From Phytopythium helicoides (Eukaryota > Oomycota > Peronosporomycetes > Pythiales > Pythiaceae), in the NCBI GenBank assembly GCA_024867545.1, contig JANFNE010000011.1, positions 558,001-622,000 of the forward strand: DNA of 64,000 nt, in the 5' to 3' direction. The position numbers and the translations under genes were made by a program. This document shows positions 25,608 through 35,870 of the stretch, one piece after another. The notes under the pieces were generated by a model. The model ran no database searches. It saw only the letters and a program-made list of their open reading frames with translations, and was not told where the DNA came from. The first letter of the stretch is position 1. Every line of letters starts with the position of its first letter.

Positions 25608-26462
25608 ATGGGGAACGACGGCGGCGTCATCGCCGTGCAGCGCAAGTTCATGCGCCACGGCAACGTGCGAGCACGCGGCGAGGCGGTGGACGCTGAGGAG
25701 CGGCGGCGGCAGCGCGCAGAGACGTGCGCGCTGTCCGCGGAGCCGCTGCGCGCGCCGGTGGTGGCGTGCGCGCTGGGCAACCTGTTCAACAAGCAGGCGC
25801 TGCTGGAGGCGCTGCTGGCGAGGGCGCTGCCCGCCAGGTTCGCGCACGTCTCGTCGCTCAAGGACGTGGTGGCGTGCAAGTTCTCGCAGGACGACAAGGG
25901 CGCGCGCTTCTGCCCCGTGACGATGCTCGAGCTGAACGGCAAGCACCCGTTCGTGGTCATGCCTGGCTGCGGCTGCGTGCTCTCGGAGCGAGCGGTCAAG
26001 CAGGTGAACAGCAAGGAGTGCCTCGTGTGCGGCACAGCGGTGGAAGACGGCGTGGAGCCCATTGTGCTGCTGCAGCCGGAGAGCGAGTACGAGGAGAAGC
26101 AGCGCGCCATTCTGGAGCGCAAGGCCGCCGAGAAGCGCGCCAAGAAGGACAAGAAGAGCAAGAAGAAGGCCAAGGAGGAGCCTGCGGACTCTGCAGCAGA
26201 TGACAAGCATGACGGCCACCACCACCATCATGACGACAAGAAGAAGACCAAGAAGAGCAAGAAACGAGCGCCCGACGACCACGAGGCAAGCGTGAACGTC
26301 CCGTCCGCCAAGATCGCCAAGACCGCGAGCGAGGCGATCCTCAAGAACAAGGAGAAGAGCCAGGTGTTCGCGTCGCTGTTCAGCAAGGGGGACAAGGACG
26401 AAAAGAAGAGCGCCAACGACCTGCTCATGACGGTCGGCGGACTGCGCTACACGCTATCGTGA
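25608..26462 (+). CDS. RTF2: RTF2-like replication termination factor
   Basis: Rtf2 proteins act at stalled replication forks and carry a RING-like fold. Single exon, 284 aa, starting in a good context (GCCACCATGG). N-terminal features are MGNDGGVIAVQRKFMR, ETCALSAEPLRAPVVACALG (first Cys-loop), LFNKQALLEALL, then CPVTMLELNGKHPFVVMPGC with GCGCVLSERA and ECLVCG. These give the degenerate U-box/RING pattern of the family. The C-terminal third is Lys/Glu-rich with a His run (HHHHH) and ends in the typical FASLFSKGDKDEKKSANDLL block. It is convergent with WDR83, only 56 bp between stops. Confidence 0.93.
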   Translation: MGNDGGVIAVQRKFMRHGNVRARGEAVDAEERRRQRAETCALSAEPLRAPVVACALGNLFNKQALLEALLARALPARFAHVSSLKDVVACKFSQDDKGARFCPVTMLELNGKHPFVVMPGCGCVLSERAVKQVNSKECLVCGTAVEDGVEPIVLLQPESEYEEKQRAILERKAAEKRAKKDKKSKKKAKEEPADSAADDKHDGHHHHHDDKKKTKKSKKRAPDDHEASVNVPSAKIAKTASEAILKNKEKSQVFASLFSKGDKDEKKSANDLLMTVGGLRYTLS

Positions 26463-26518
26463 AGAGATGCTAGATATTTCGAGTAGGTTTCCAGAAGACG
26501 TCAATAGCAACCCGTACA

Positions 26519-27983
26519 TTACGAGGATTCGTTCACAAACACCTTTGCCGAGCCGCTCAGGCAGCCTGTAACAAACATTGCCATATCTGGATGCGCTGCT
26601 AGTGTGCGAAGTGGCTTGCCGTGGGCGTGAAACGACGACTCGCGGCCAGTAACCAGATCCCACGAGTACACCTTGCCATCCTCCGATCCACTGAGAATGT
26701 AGCCGCCGTCATGAGTGAAGCAGCATGCAATCTTGTAGTCACTCACGACGTGTCCACGGTAGCTGGAAAAGAAAAAAAAAGGAATTGAGGTGTTGCCACG
26801 TGCTGATGTGAATCCGATGGTCCATACCTGTTGATCTCCACGCCTCTGTCCATTTCAATGAGGCGAATCGTCCCATCCAGGCATCCAGCGAGCAGGAGTC
26901 GGCCATCGGGGGAGCGATCAATGCTCACCACTGGCTCTGATGTCCAGGTGATAGTGAGTACAGCATTCCGAGACGAAACAAAACTTTTCAGCGACACAGT
27001 ACCTTCAATGTGTTCGCGAGATAACACTCCGGAGCGAAGATCAAAAGTCCTTACAATGCCATCAACGCAGCTAAAGAGCAGATCATTAGGGAGAAAACCA
27101 TTCACTAGTAGGAGATGGAGTCACGCAGAACCTACCCAGCGATGATCTCATGGTCGGAGACGATGAGTGACGTCACACTGTCTTTGAAATCGTCCAGTAC
27201 CTGAATCGGCATGTACGAATTCCTCGCTCTGGTGAAGGATATGTTAGCCACAACGTGCGTCTCGATACTTCTCTTAGACACTCTCCGAACCTAATGTCCC
27301 AAGCACGCACAGTCTTGTCGTACGATCCGCTTAACAGCACGGATGAGTCGGCATTGTATCGAACGCAGTTGACGCTCTGGCGTAAACTACAACGTCAGTG
27401 CGAGCACTACTGCCCAATTCCTCAACAACATTCTAGTACATGCTCGTGGCCTTCGAACTTGCGTATCACGTTGCCTGTTGGCACGTCCCACACAAACACG
27501 GCTCGGTCGCGACCACATGACGCGAACGTTGCATTATCGTCCGCGCTGAGCCAACCATATCACCAAACATGAATTGCCAGCATTGTCGTAGACCACCAGA
27601 ATGGCAAGCAAAAGCCAAAACCCACATGGCGACATCCTGTACGTCGTAGCCGTGGCGACCCTGATACGTTTTGACGAGTAACGCCTCGCCCTCGGCCTCG
27701 ACGCCGTCTCTGTGAGGATTCCACAGCCGGATGGTCTTGTCCTGGCCGCACGTCATGACGTACGAGCCCTTGGCTAGCCTCACAGCACGATTCAGAGCCC
27801 ACAACCACGGCAACATGCAGAAAAATGAGGCGCAATGCTCATACAGTTGAAGCGGATGCCGTTGATAGCCCCGCGGTGGCCCTGCAGCATGCGCGCGGCC
27901 GTCGTTGGCACTGGATCCGCGGCCATTTGGTCTCCGAAAGCAAAATGTGCTGTTTTCGGGATGTTCGGATCAATCAGTCTCAT
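26519..27983 (-). CDS. WDR83: WDR83/MORG1-like WD40 repeat protein
   Basis: Seven-bladed WD40 propeller; in other eukaryotes WDR83 is a MAPK scaffold and spliceosome-associated protein. The gene is split into at least six short exons. In order they read MLQGHRGAINGIRFN, YVMTCGQDKTIRLWNPHRDG, ASCGRDRAVFVWDVPTGNVI with RKFEGHE, SVNCVRYNADSSVLLSGSYD with KTVRAWDIR, VDGIVRTFDLRSG, LLLAGCLDGTIRLIEMDRG and YILSGSEDGKVYSWDLVTGR. The order and the short N-terminus fit WDR83. The stop is TAA at 26519-26521. The start is the ATG at 27983, with a second in-frame ATG about 20 codons later that is also possible. Confidence 0.87.
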
Positions 27984-28339
27984 AGTGAAGCAAGATGTGG
28001 TGCCGATGACATTTCAAAGCGGACAACAAGAGAGGTAGAACGAGTGTGCAATGATGAATTCCTGAAAAACCAATAGTAACTCAAAGTGATTGAACCAAAT
28101 CAAAGTTTTCACAAGAGATCAAGCGGAGCCGGTCTATTTGTCCTCGTCCTCGCCGACCAGTGCTCCTTCTTGGCATTAGAAGGAAGACCGCCAGCACCGA
28201 TTGAACGGCCCCAAAGGGAAGGAGGAGGAGAAAGAGCTCGGAGTCGCAATGCATCATGCACTAAAGTCGTGTCGAGTGCTCGTCAGCTCGCAGCGAGCTC
28301 GGCAAGTCACTCAAACCCTCAAAAGCTTGCCTTCACAGT
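27984..28339. other. intergenic region between WDR83 and MTHFR
   Basis: 356 bp between the 5' end of WDR83 and the 3' end of MTHFR. No gene is seen. Confidence 0.5.
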
Positions 28340-30094
28340 CTAGGGCGCCACGCCGAAGATATCCCAGATGTTGCCGTTGACAAAGTCGTTGTCGACGATG
28401 CTCACGAGGAAATACGAGTCATGGATCTCTTTGAGCAAAGTCGCCGACGGGCTGCCGCTTTCGTACAGCGATCCCCACAGTCGGAGCCAGAGTCCAAACG
28501 CTTCATCCTTCCACACCACGAAGCTGTTGTAGTCCACGATAGTCGGCTGCTGAACCTCCTTGTTGGGGAACACGCCCCACGTCACGGCAGTCGCCGTGCG
28601 GCCAGAGTTCGAGTACGAGTTGCCGCTAAAGTCCACAGCGTGGTACTGGATCGAGCGCTTCTTCTCAGCGTTGTCGATGATCTTCTTCATGTTCTCGGGT
28701 GACACGAAACACTCGACGTACGCCTTCTGGTACACGCGGCCACCACGGCCTCCCCAACCGTAGAGAGAGTCGTCGCTAGGCGCTGCATTCACGCGGGGTT
28801 GGCTGTTGATAGTCAGGAAGCCCGCTTCGTTGATGGCTGCGAGCCGGTCCTGGATCGTCGACGTCTCGAGGTGGAGGGGCGAGTCGCACCACGGCAGGCT
28901 CGAGATCTCTCCGCGAACGTACTTGACAAACACGGCACGAATCTCCTCCTTGGTCGTCGGAGAAGTACCCCACATCTCACGGCGACTTTCCGGCGAGATC
29001 TTGGTGGACACAAAATGCGACTCGTTGAGGTCGCCGAACGCCGGGCTCTCCGAGCTGCCCCAGCGGCCGTTCGGGTACTCATCCCACATGGCTGTGCGCT
29101 GCAGGTAGCTTGTGGGGCGGTTCGACCAGTAGATCGGACGCACACTCTCCGAGGCACGCTTGGAGAGCGACGACGCACGCCAGGGGAATTCGCGGCGTGA
29201 CGCCTTGTTTGCGAGGGTCGTAAGTCCCTCCAGAATTCGGCGCACCGAGCGCTCGAGGTTGAGCGTGTAGTAGTGCAAGCCTGGAGCGCCGGCGTCCATG
29301 AGCTGCTCACTCATTTCAATGCCGAGCTGCACGCCGTAGTCCTTGACCGCCTCGTCATTGTCCTTGATAGGCTCGAGCGCCTTGGTGATGTGCTCGGGCA
29401 CGCGAGTCTGGCAGAAGGAGGTCATACGCACAAAGCCCTGGTAGTTCTGGATGGGCATGATACCAGGGATGATTGGGATCGTGATGCCGATCTCGCGGCA
29501 CTTGCGCACAAAGTCGATGTACACCTGGACGTCGTAGAAGAGCTGCGTGACGATGAAGTCGGCGCCGGCGTCCACCTTCTCCTTGAGGAACTTGAGGTCG
29601 CTCTCCTTGTCCGTGCACTCCGAGTGGCCCTCGGGGTAGCCCGCGACGCCGATCGAGAAGTGGTCGCCAAAGTGCTTGCGGATGTAGCGCACGAGGTCGA
29701 CGGCGTGCGAGAAGCCGCGGTCGCACTCGTTGAAGCTGGCGGCGCCACGCACGGGGTCGCCGCGCAGCGCCAGGATGTTCTGGATGCCTGCATCCTTGGC
29801 CTTGACGAGCGCGTCCATGACGTCGCGCTCCTCCATGTTGGTGCACGTCATGTGCATGAGCATGTCGAGCCCGCTGAGCTTCTGCGCATTGGCGCTGAGC
29901 TCGAGCGTGAGCTGCGCGCTGCTGCCGCCGGCGCCCCACGTCATATCGCAGAAGAGCGGCTCGAGCGCCGCCATGCGGTCCATGCGCGCGTACAGGTTCT
30001 CCACGCCCGCGGGCGTCTTGGGCGGGAAGAACTCGAACGAGTAGAACACCTCCTGCTTGCCCACGCTCTCGTTGATCTTGTCGATGATCTTCAT
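28340..30094 (-). CDS. MTHFR: methylenetetrahydrofolate reductase
   Basis: FAD enzyme that reduces 5,10-methylene-THF to 5-methyl-THF for methionine synthesis. Single exon, 584 aa. The N-terminal TIM-barrel domain (about residues 1-300) has SFEFFPPKTPAG, DMTWGAGGSS, HMTCTN, ILALRGDP, FSIGVAGYPEGH and FIVTQLFYDVQ. The eukaryotic C-terminal regulatory domain follows, with RPIYWSNRP, WGSSESPAFGDL, LPWCDSPL, LYGWGGRGGRVYQKAYVE and the terminus GNIWDIFGVAP. Full length for a eukaryotic MTHFR. The ATG at 30094 (MKIIDKINESVGKQEVFYSF) is the first in frame; the upstream extension lacks an ATG. Confidence 0.97.
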   Translation of the reverse strand: MKIIDKINESVGKQEVFYSFEFFPPKTPAGVENLYARMDRMAALEPLFCDMTWGAGGSSAQLTLELSANAQKLSGLDMLMHMTCTNMEERDVMDALVKAKDAGIQNILALRGDPVRGAASFNECDRGFSHAVDLVRYIRKHFGDHFSIGVAGYPEGHSECTDKESDLKFLKEKVDAGADFIVTQLFYDVQVYIDFVRKCREIGITIPIIPGIMPIQNYQGFVRMTSFCQTRVPEHITKALEPIKDNDEAVKDYGVQLGIEMSEQLMDAGAPGLHYYTLNLERSVRRILEGLTTLANKASRREFPWRASSLSKRASESVRPIYWSNRPTSYLQRTAMWDEYPNGRWGSSESPAFGDLNESHFVSTKISPESRREMWGTSPTTKEEIRAVFVKYVRGEISSLPWCDSPLHLETSTIQDRLAAINEAGFLTINSQPRVNAAPSDDSLYGWGGRGGRVYQKAYVECFVSPENMKKIIDNAEKKRSIQYHAVDFSGNSYSNSGRTATAVTWGVFPNKEVQQPTIVDYNSFVVWKDEAFGLWLRLWGSLYESGSPSATLLKEIHDSYFLVSIVDNDFVNGNIWDIFGVAP

Positions 30095-30442
30095 GGTCGG
30101 CCGCTTGTCCGCGAGGCGGCGAGTTGCAAAGTGGGCGACTGCGGGGCGAGTAGGCGGCGCCTGAGGCTCGTAGGCGGCTCGATCGAGAGCTGGAGACCTG
30201 CGGGAGGCGCGGGGCGGGCCCAGAGATCGCGGCGACGCTCCGTCCGAGCAGCCGAGCGGCCGAGCGCAAGTGTTGCCGCGGGGTGAATGCGCGTGCGCTT
30301 GCTCCCGTTCCAGTGTTGCACCCGCAGCCACTGGCTGCGGCCCGGAGTTGGTTGGACGATGTGATTGGTCCAAATTAGTATTTTAAGAGATATGATTGGC
30401 TGAAAATTTTGAGATTGACAGGCGACCACTGCCCACGGGAAA
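30095..30442. promoter_or_regulatory. divergent promoter region between MTHFR and the Stc1-like gene
   Basis: 348 bp between divergent ATGs. It contains paired GATTGG / CCAATC elements near 30362-30370 and 30391-30398 (CCAAT-box-like). The assignment as a shared promoter is an inference from gene orientation. Confidence 0.4.
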
Positions 30443-31803
30443 ATGCGGGTGGCCAAGCGCGCGGAGGCGCCGGTCGCGTGCGCCGCGTGCGCGCAGCGGC
30501 TGCCGGCGCGCGCGTTCTCTCGCTCGCAGCTGGGCAAGGAGCTCCCGTAGGTGCTCTCTGTCAATTCTGGGCCTTCTACGACGCCTGTGGGCTGAGAACG
30601 GCCGCGCCAAAGTTGGCCTTCGCGCTGATGCCCTCGGTGATGCGCCAGCAAGTGCAAGGACTGCGTGCAGCAGGCGCTCGGGCTGCTCGAGGCGGACGCG
30701 CCCAGGACCAAGCGCTGCGCTCAGTGCTTCAGGGATCTGCCGCGCGAGCTGTTCTCCAAGCGCCAGTACCATCAGATCGAGGGCAAGTGCGTCGCTTGCG
30801 TCGACGAGCTGGAGAAGGCGGCGTCGGCCTCGACGGTACCAAGTGCGTGGCCGTCGGGACGAAGCATTGGTGGCTGCTGACTCACTGTCGGCTGGATGCA
30901 GGCAAGTGGAGCTATGGACGGTTCTACCGCGTGAGCCACAGAGGAAAATCCGGTGGCGTGTCAGTGCGTGTCAAGTGTAACATCGCAGCGCCTTTGGCGG
31001 GATACATCCCACTCGGCCGCGTGTTCCGCGCGACGGACCCGATATATAACGAGCAGGGCGACCCAATGGTGAAGATTGAGACACTGAACTCCGCCGCGAT
31101 CGTTACAGCGCCAACAGCGAAAACCGAGGACAGCGACAGCACCGCAGCAACCTCAAACAAGTACCGCGATGGGTGGATCCCCTGCCGATCTCTTCGTAAC
31201 GAGGTCTTGATCGAGCCCCACCACGGACCTTTCAAGTCTCCAGCCAATCCTCGCTTTTATCGATGTGTCGTCGAGGGCTGCAAGGCTCGTGTCAGTCCTG
31301 ACCTCGAGCTGTCTGAGATTGGCTATGTGCTGTACGGAGACGTGGTCGAAGTTGTCGAAGCAGTGGTTACGGATGATGGCATTGTCTTTCTGCAGCTACA
31401 CCCAAGGTACTTTGATGGATCGGCGTGGGTGGTCGAGCGCACGTTGGACAACGAGTCGGTACTTAACCGAGTGGAAGGACCAAGCAAAACTACCGAGCAG
31501 TACCGCTGCGTTCAAGAATCTGGTGCACCGCTACGGTTAGAGCCATCGCTGTCGTCGCCTCCAGTAGGCAGAATTCCTTGTGGTACTGTTGTGACAGTCG
31601 TAGAAAGAGTTGTGACCGCTGAGCGTCAGGTCTTCTTGAGACTTCCCACGAACGCTAATCCTCACGTAGCCATTGTCAGCTCCAAAGCGCCTGATGACGA
31701 TGTTACCGACACGCAGGATCTGGATGTCTGGGTGATTGAAACAAGTACTGGTTGCGCAAGTGTCATGGTCAAGTGTGCATCACCCTTCAATGACACCGAG
31801 TAG
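30443..31803 (+). CDS. Stc1-like Cys-rich domain protein with SH3-like repeats
   Basis: Exons 30443-30546, 30649-30842 and 30902-31803 join in frame (phases 2 and 1, donors GTAGGT and GTGCGT) to about 400 aa. The N-terminal 90 residues have two Cys-pair modules: CAACAQRLPARAFSRSQLGK then CKDC, and CAQCFRDLPRELFSKRQYHQ then CVAC. This C-x2-C, L-P, F-S-x2-Q, C-x2-C pattern resembles the Stc1 domain, known in fission yeast as a link between RNAi and heterochromatin. The remainder has three repeats of a beta-rich unit with a YRCVVEGCKARVSPDLE / YRCVQESGAPLRLEPSLSS start, suggesting bacterial-type SH3 folds. I know of no named protein with this combination. Whether it acts in chromatin is open. 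Confidence 0.75.
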
Positions 31804-31896
31804 CTCAATAGAACTTTGCATTCTCGCAACATGCTACATTGGAATTTGTCCTTCGTTGGCATTTGTATCCTGACAACGCTTGACAACATTACCTCT

Positions 31897-34139
31897 TTAT
31901 TCGACCCACGTCCACAGGTTCTCCTCAAGTGATGCGTTTGGGTAGCTCCAGCCACGTCCGTAAAAGTTAGGCGGCGCTTGAAGATCTGACGGTGATAGGA
32001 TAAGGGAGACGTCTCCCCCAAGGACGTCATTTCGGATAAGAAAACAATTCACTCCGTGTGACTCACAGTACACGAGGGAGTAGCCGTTTCGAACACCCCA
32101 ACGATAAAATGCCCTCACACTCGCACCAAAGTAGTTGGTAGCTCCATCCCAACTGCGTCCTGCTCCCTGGCGGTAGTGCACTGTACGTGCCTCTGATGGA
32201 GGAATGTGACTGTTGACTTCAACGACGATCACTCGAGGGGAGAAGCGAGTCAAATCCAAGGCACTCAAAATCCAGTAGTCGTTGAAGTCGACGTCAACTG
32301 ACAATAAATCCACCTCGCGCCCAACGTCGTACTTGGATAATAGGTCCATGATGTTCTCAGCACTAACCCACTCTGCGTGGAGATTGATCGACGGGTTATT
32401 GTTTGTGCCATCCATGAGCAGCCCCTTCCACCCTTTTTCTTCACGCAGCAGTCGGGTATTGCACTCTTGGCCGTCTTCTGCTCCAAATTCCACGAACGTG
32501 CGGTGCTGCACACCTACATGCTTAAAGATAAACCCAAGCACGCCGTCTTCGCCATTCTGCGAGTAATATCCCCACTCGTGTCGCCAGATATTGCACAGCC
32601 AGGAAAACGCTTCGGCTGCGTGGATTTTATTGGGACAGTTAGCAGGGTGCTGGTTTGCAATTGACGATGGGTCAAGTAGATATGTTGGCTCCCGGTCAAG
32701 TGGGAGGACAGGAGGCATGATTTTCATGTCAAAATCAAACGGAGTCGAGCGAGCAAAGGCTTTGCTTGACTCATTCTCGATCAAAAGAGCTGTGATCACG
32801 TGTGAACCGTTTGAAGCCCCAAATACTGGAACACGAAATGTTGTTATGCGCTCGTAAGGTGCCGTCTCATTGCCATGGTTGATTGAATCGTTCTCAACGG
32901 CAATCTTTTTCGGCTCATAACACTCTATCTCGATTTCGTTGTGAAGAATGCATACTCGATATGCCGTATCAAGAATGTTGAATGAGGTTGCACGAAGAGT
33001 GGCGATGATAAACGTCTTGGTGCCATCAAGACTGAAGCCCGAGTCAACTTTTACAATCCTGATCGTTGGTGCGACAACTAGGAACGGTCTGGCTGCGATG
33101 AGAACCTCGCTCAACGCTGCAGCGGTTTGATTTTTCACAATTTTGGGCTCTCCTGCAAAATAAAGCATATGATATCCAATGGGGATTGAGCTAGCTTTAA
33201 AGAATACGGGGGTTTCTTGTGGTAGTGCCGTGCATACAAGTGGGTCTGGCTGGTAGTCGAGAAACGCACACACGCGCTCGTCTGGGAGAAGCTTCGTCCG
33301 GTTCAAATCCACGTATACGCGCTGGGAAACCGGATAAGCACGTCCAAGGACTGGACTCCGAACTACCAAAGACTCAATAAAAGAGCTTTTCTGGAACGCA
33401 GGAAGCTTTTGGGTCTCCTTTTCGATAAGCCGCATAACGTGTGCGCATCCAGCCACAGGTGCTGCATGCCGCACACAAAAGCGTGCGGCCTCAAGTACAA
33501 TATCTTGTGAGCTGTGCAGCTCGATCGATGTGAGCTGTCCATCAAGACTGACAGGAAACTCCAACACGTTTTGCAATTTTTCATCATCACATCCCCAGTC
33601 GCGACCGAGCAGATTGCGGATGTTGGTTTGCGCACTCACGCACTTCGCGTTCGAGATGTTGTTCCTCTCGCAGTAGTTCTCGATGAGAGTCGTAAGGTCA
33701 TCTTCGGGTTTCACCACAAGCATCTCGTCAAGCGTCCTTTCCTCGCCTAAGTCCTCGTCAAAGTCGGTCATCTCATAACTAACCGAGCGGTCGAACGTGA
33801 TGTTCACCACTCCCTCGGCCGCTCCTACTCGCGCCATACGTCTCGCCGCCACCTGCAGCGTCTCCAACACCTATTGCACGCCAACAAACTCCATTTTAGC
33901 GCTTCAAATCCACGCGTAACGCCGAAAACTCGAAATCGCACCGTGGCCGAGCACTTGTATGGCGCGACGCTGTGACGTGCGCACTCGGCCGCCGCCAGCG
34001 CGCGCAGCTCGCCCAGCGCCTCGACGTGCACCAGCGCACTCGTCTCACTCGACCGCGGGTGTCTGGGGGTCACGCATGGCGCCAGCTGCGCGTCCAGCGA
34101 CGCCGCCAGGGCTGAGAGTAGCAGCAACAGCAGCAGCAT
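31897..34139 (-). CDS. secreted FkbM-type methyltransferase-like protein, about 730 aa
   Basis: Two exons, 34139-33921 and 33870-31897, split by a 50-bp intron (GTTACG...AATAG). The N-terminus is a signal peptide (MLLLLLLLSALAASLDA). About 400 residues of unrecognised sequence follow, Cys-poor with several N-glycosylation sites. The C-terminal 220 residues match the FkbM-like domain: WGYYSQNGEDGVLGFIFKHV, TFVEFGAEDGQECNTRLL, GWKGLLMDG, VDLLSVDVDFNDYWILSAL and VIVVEVNSHIPPSEAR. FEFG-type and D-x-D motifs fit a SAM-binding Rossmann fold. A secretory-pathway glycan or metabolite methyltransferase is inferred. The ATG at 34139 is the first in frame. Confidence 0.8.
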
Positions 34140-34563
34140 ATCGGCGGTGGATTTTGAGTCGCACAAGATCTTTTGGAGGTGGTGTGTTCTGATGAAAAAA
34201 GCACTTTAGAAGAACTGTTGACTTGATAAGGGGCGGTTAGAACGGGATGAAAGTTTGAATTTTCCGAAGTGGCTACACTTGAAGTGCGCACCCATGAGCC
34301 GTTGGACAGCTATTAGTCAGTCGCGTCACTTTTGCCGACATCTCAACCAAGTGGATGCATCTCAACGAGTCGCGTTTGCAAAGCGTCATCGCAAGCTCTA
34401 GTGGTCGCGTTGGACTCTGCCAAGAATGTCGGTAACTCATTGCGAACACCAGTAGCGCAACGGACAGCCGTGTCCTACTGACAACGCGCAAGTCCCGGCA
34501 CTGCTGCTGCTCATTCCCAAACTTGCCGACTCCACGTCGTGTCGACGCCCCCAATCCCTCAAG
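34140..34563. other. divergent intergenic region
   Basis: 424 bp between the FkbM-type gene and the first member of the 4-TM family. No gene is seen. Confidence 0.5.
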
Positions 34564-35325
34564 ATGGCCAGCAGCTACCTCAAGTACCCGAGCGACGTGC
34601 TCGAGCACGACGAGAAGCCCACGGCAGTGGCGATCGCTGTCGCTGATGGTGCCAGTGTTGAACCACTGCCGCCAGCTCGCGAATCCAAGAAGTCATGTCT
34701 GTGCATGGTGGGCCATGTATTCATTCTACTGGTGTTCCACCTGCTCAACGCCATCCTGGGCATCGGAGGCAGCATCATCGTGCTTGTGACCTTCCCGCTG
34801 AGTGTCGCCTTTGTTCCACTCGGGTGCATCGGTGCGGTGCTCTTCCAGATCCTCGCACTGGTCACTCGCTGGCTCGCGAAGGCAGACATCGCGTTAGTCA
34901 ACATGACCAAGTCTCGCAGCGACCGAATGAAGGTTGCGTACGGCATCCAGAGCGGCTTCTCGACCAATATCGGCCGCAGCGGAGTCGCCTCTCGCTTGTT
35001 CTTTGTGTCACCCAAGACGCTTCTCGTCATGCTCTACCTTGCGGTAATCAAGCTCGCGATCGGAGTCTTGAGCTGCATTGTCATCGAGGGTCTCCTCGGT
35101 AACCCGATTGAGATCGCCGCCAGGAATGGAGACGCCGTCATGTTCGGAGACAGCTTCACGTACGACAACCACCCGACCGCATACGTCTGGGTCGCGGTCG
35201 GCTTCTGGCTGCTAGGAGCCGTCCTGCTGTACCCTGTGTGGTGGCTGTCCGCCAAGCTCACTGCCCACTTTTGCTCGGACCGGAACGAGCTCGACGACGT
35301 CGTCGAAATCGACACGCCACGATAA
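34564..35325 (+). CDS. 4-TM-family membrane protein, subfamily A, 253 aa
   Basis: Intact single-exon member of the local multigene family and its most divergent copy. It has four or more hydrophobic helices at about residues 47-70, 75-105, 155-178 and 210-235, with short charged ends. Shared family marks are FHLLNAILG in helix 1, a following WLAKADIALVN, K-x2-L in helix 3, GDSFTYDNHPTAYVW, and a C-terminal LSAKLTAHFCS, comparable to LSVKLTRKFCA in the B copies. No catalytic motif is present. It is unlike any named family I can recall. It is separated from the other copies by two hydrolase genes, which places it as the left end of the cluster. Function is unknown. Confidence 0.8.
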   Translation: MASSYLKYPSDVLEHDEKPTAVAIAVADGASVEPLPPARESKKSCLCMVGHVFILLVFHLLNAILGIGGSIIVLVTFPLSVAFVPLGCIGAVLFQILALVTRWLAKADIALVNMTKSRSDRMKVAYGIQSGFSTNIGRSGVASRLFFVSPKTLLVMLYLAVIKLAIGVLSCIVIEGLLGNPIEIAARNGDAVMFGDSFTYDNHPTAYVWVAVGFWLLGAVLLYPVWWLSAKLTAHFCSDRNELDDVVEIDTPR

Positions 35326-35870
35326 ACTGGAGCAGTAGGAAACAGGAGTAGATCGCTGATAGCTGTCGACACACAGGCCGTCACACACCCATCGGGACAG
35401 ATTTGTAAGCAGTTGTTTGCAATGCCTTCAAATGCATTCTCTGATAACGATGTGCAGACCTTCATGCAGAGCAACTGTGTACTGCAGCTGCTCTCAGCCC
35501 TCATCGACTGCAGCCAGCCTTTTGATGAGCGCTGAGAGCGGCCACCCTCACTGAACCCCGAACAGCAAATGAGGATCTATTTGGAACGCGAACTGATCAC
35601 AAACGAAAAGGTTGCGTGCGACTTGGGAATTTCAGCGGCTGACCGTGCTCAGGCGCCAGTGTGTAGACGACTCGCTGAGATCCCACTCTCGTCGGGTCGT
35701 GGTCCGAGCACGCTTAGCGATCATGCCCCTGCTGTTACACACTCGGACCCAGTTTGCAGTGGGCTGGAGACTCGTGGGAGGAGACCGTACCTTGCTGACT
35801 GACTGGATTCTGTCATTCCCCAACTTGCAAAGCGTCACCCAAGCTAGCAAGGCAAGTTTTCCTGTCAACT
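35326..35870. other. intergenic region
   Basis: 545 bp upstream of hydrolase copy 1. No gene is seen. Confidence 0.5.

Noticed and set aside
29273..30286. 337-aa open frame on the plus strand
   Set aside because: Antisense to MTHFR; no recognisable motif.
30095..30373. 93-residue N-terminal extension of MTHFR, possible organelle leader
   Set aside because: No in-frame ATG supports it; it begins at TTG in the promoter region.
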